A DNA stretch of 7,150 nt from assembly GCA_003123965.1 (NCBI GenBank), contig NNSL01000352.1:1-7150 (forward strand), in the 5' to 3' direction. The first letter of the stretch is position 1; each line of letters starts with the position of its first letter. Of the stretch, positions 6,336 to 7,150 are shown piece after piece. Below the pieces are notes generated by a model. The model did not search any database, was not told the origin of the DNA, and saw only the letters and a program-made list of their open reading frames with translations. A program made the position numbers and the translations under genes. Origin of the DNA: Balneolaceae bacterium SMO_bin1 (GTDB lineage Bacteria > Bacteroidota > Rhodothermia > Balneolales > Balneolaceae).

Positions 6336-7150
6336 TCAACAGGCAAGCAAAACTTTAAAGCAGGTGCCCACTCCGTTATTACCGCTGGAAACTTCCAGCT
6401 CACCGTCAATTTGCCGTGTAAGTGTAGTGATGAGTGTCATTCCCAGGGAGTCCTGCCCATCAATATCAAAATTTTTCGGCAAGCCTATCCCGTTATCCTC
6501 AACCCATAGCTCAATTGAATGCTCATTTTTTTCGAGCCCAATTAATATTGTGCCGGCATCTTGCCCTTGAAAAGCGTGTTTAAAGCAGTTTACAATTAAT
6601 TCATTTAGAATGAGACCGCATGGTATGGCCTGATTAATATTCAGGGTTAATTCTTCGAGTTGGTAGCGAATGGTAATCTGCTTGTTGGCTTTTTGAGATG
6701 AGGCGAAAATGGTTTTAGCCAGCTTCCTTATGTATTCATTGAATGCAATTTCAGAAAGCGACTCCGAAGCATACAACTTCTCATGAATCATCGCCATAGA
6801 ATGGATGCGCAGCTGGCTTTCTTTTAGAACCTGTTCCAACTCGGCATTCTCTATGTTCATGGCCTGCAGCTCAAGCAGCCCCGAAATCACAGCCATATTG
6901 TTTTTTACCCGGTGATGAATTTCCTGAAGCATTATTTCCTTTTCATTGAGCGACTCCTGAATAATCTGCTCTTTCCGCTTTTGATCGGTAATATCTTGCA
7001 GCACCGACTGAATGGCATCTTGGCCTTTATATTGTATAGGAACAGAATGCACCAGTACATTTTTAACTTCTCCGCTCAGGCTCACAATCTTTTGTTCACT
7101 GGGGGGAACCTCCTCGTCATTCAGCAGCTTTTTATCGCGTTCTTTAATAA
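6336..7150 (-). CDS. Sensor histidine kinase, PAS-HisKA_2-HATPase (5' end outside window)
   Basis: The frame is open from the right edge to a TGA at 6336-6338 and shows 270 residues. The GTG at 7083-7085 is internal, because the coding frame continues upstream of it as PAS sequence to the edge (IKERDKKLL through PPSEQKI). The first 55 or so visible residues are the end of a PAS domain, closing with LQDITDQKRKEQ. Then comes a HisKA_2 dimerisation domain with the H-box EIHHRVKNNM; the histidine directly before RVKNN (visible residue 79) is the likely phospho-acceptor. The ATPase domain follows with N box LNELIVNCFKHAF, G1 VEDNGIGLP and a G2-like DSLGMTLI, ending in GTCFKVLLAC. HisKA_2 kinases are typically soluble or PAS-linked and often pair with unlinked or output-atypical regulators. 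No response regulator is visible. It lies upstream of the other kinase on the same strand; the 116-base gap has no convincing terminator, so read-through is possible. More N-terminal sensor domains may lie outside the window. Confidence 0.92.
   Translation of the reverse strand, partial: IKERDKKLLNDEEVPPSEQKIVSLSGEVKNVLVHSVPIQYKGQDAIQSVLQDITDQKRKEQIIQESLNEKEIMLQEIHHRVKNNMAVISGLLELQAMNIENAELEQVLKESQLRIHSMAMIHEKLYASESLSEIAFNEYIRKLAKTIFASSQKANKQITIRYQLEELTLNINQAIPCGLILNELIVNCFKHAFQGQDAGTILIGLEKNEHSIELWVEDNGIGLPKNFDIDGQDSLGMTLITTLTRQIDGELEVSSGNNGVGTCFKVLLAC

Noticed and set aside
7083..7085. GTG as the start of the HisKA_2 kinase
   Set aside because: The frame stays open upstream to the window edge and the upstream residues continue a PAS domain, so this codon is internal.

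Overview
The window reads as ordinary chromosomal sequence from a free-living bacterium of the Bacteroidetes/Rhodothermota/Balneolota type. That placement is inference: GC is mid-range by eye, no start codon has a convincing Shine-Dalgarno sequence, and the sensor kinases are soluble PAS/GAF proteins. No RNA gene, CRISPR array, insertion sequence or phage gene was seen, and no gene-free stretch reaches 300 bases.

Layout from left to right. Positions 2-220 (+) hold the C-terminal end of an unrecognised, AT-rich gene that enters from outside the window. Convergent to it are two genes on the minus strand: uvrB (853-2897), then a PmtA/KsgA-like class I SAM-dependent methyltransferase (246-801). 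They lie 51 bases apart and are probably one transcript. Each is broken by a single-base frameshift: uvrB has lost one base next to 1860-1864, and the methyltransferase has one extra base in an eight-A tract at 401-408. Restoring one base in each gives a full-length 681-residue UvrB and a 184-residue methyltransferase with intact motifs. The breaks are therefore either sequencing/assembly errors or very recent mutations. The gap between the two genes carries a degenerate tandem repeat of a 7-base unit.

A 189-base divergent intergenic region separates uvrB from tyrA (3087-4220, +), an intact bifunctional chorismate mutase/prephenate dehydrogenase (T-protein type) for tyrosine biosynthesis. tyrA ends one base from the stop codon of a convergent sensor histidine kinase (4222-6219, -; GAF-PAS-PAS-HisKA-HATPase). 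Upstream of it on the same strand is a second kinase of the HisKA_2 family (6336-7150, -; PAS-HisKA_2-HATPase), whose N-terminus lies beyond the right edge. Neither kinase has a membrane segment, a receiver domain or a response-regulator neighbour in the window.

The genes fall into three unrelated functions: DNA repair, tyrosine synthesis and signalling. I do not see convincing evidence of a new biological system. The points most worth checking are the two frameshifts, the heptad repeat, the one-base convergent junction and the paired orphan kinases.
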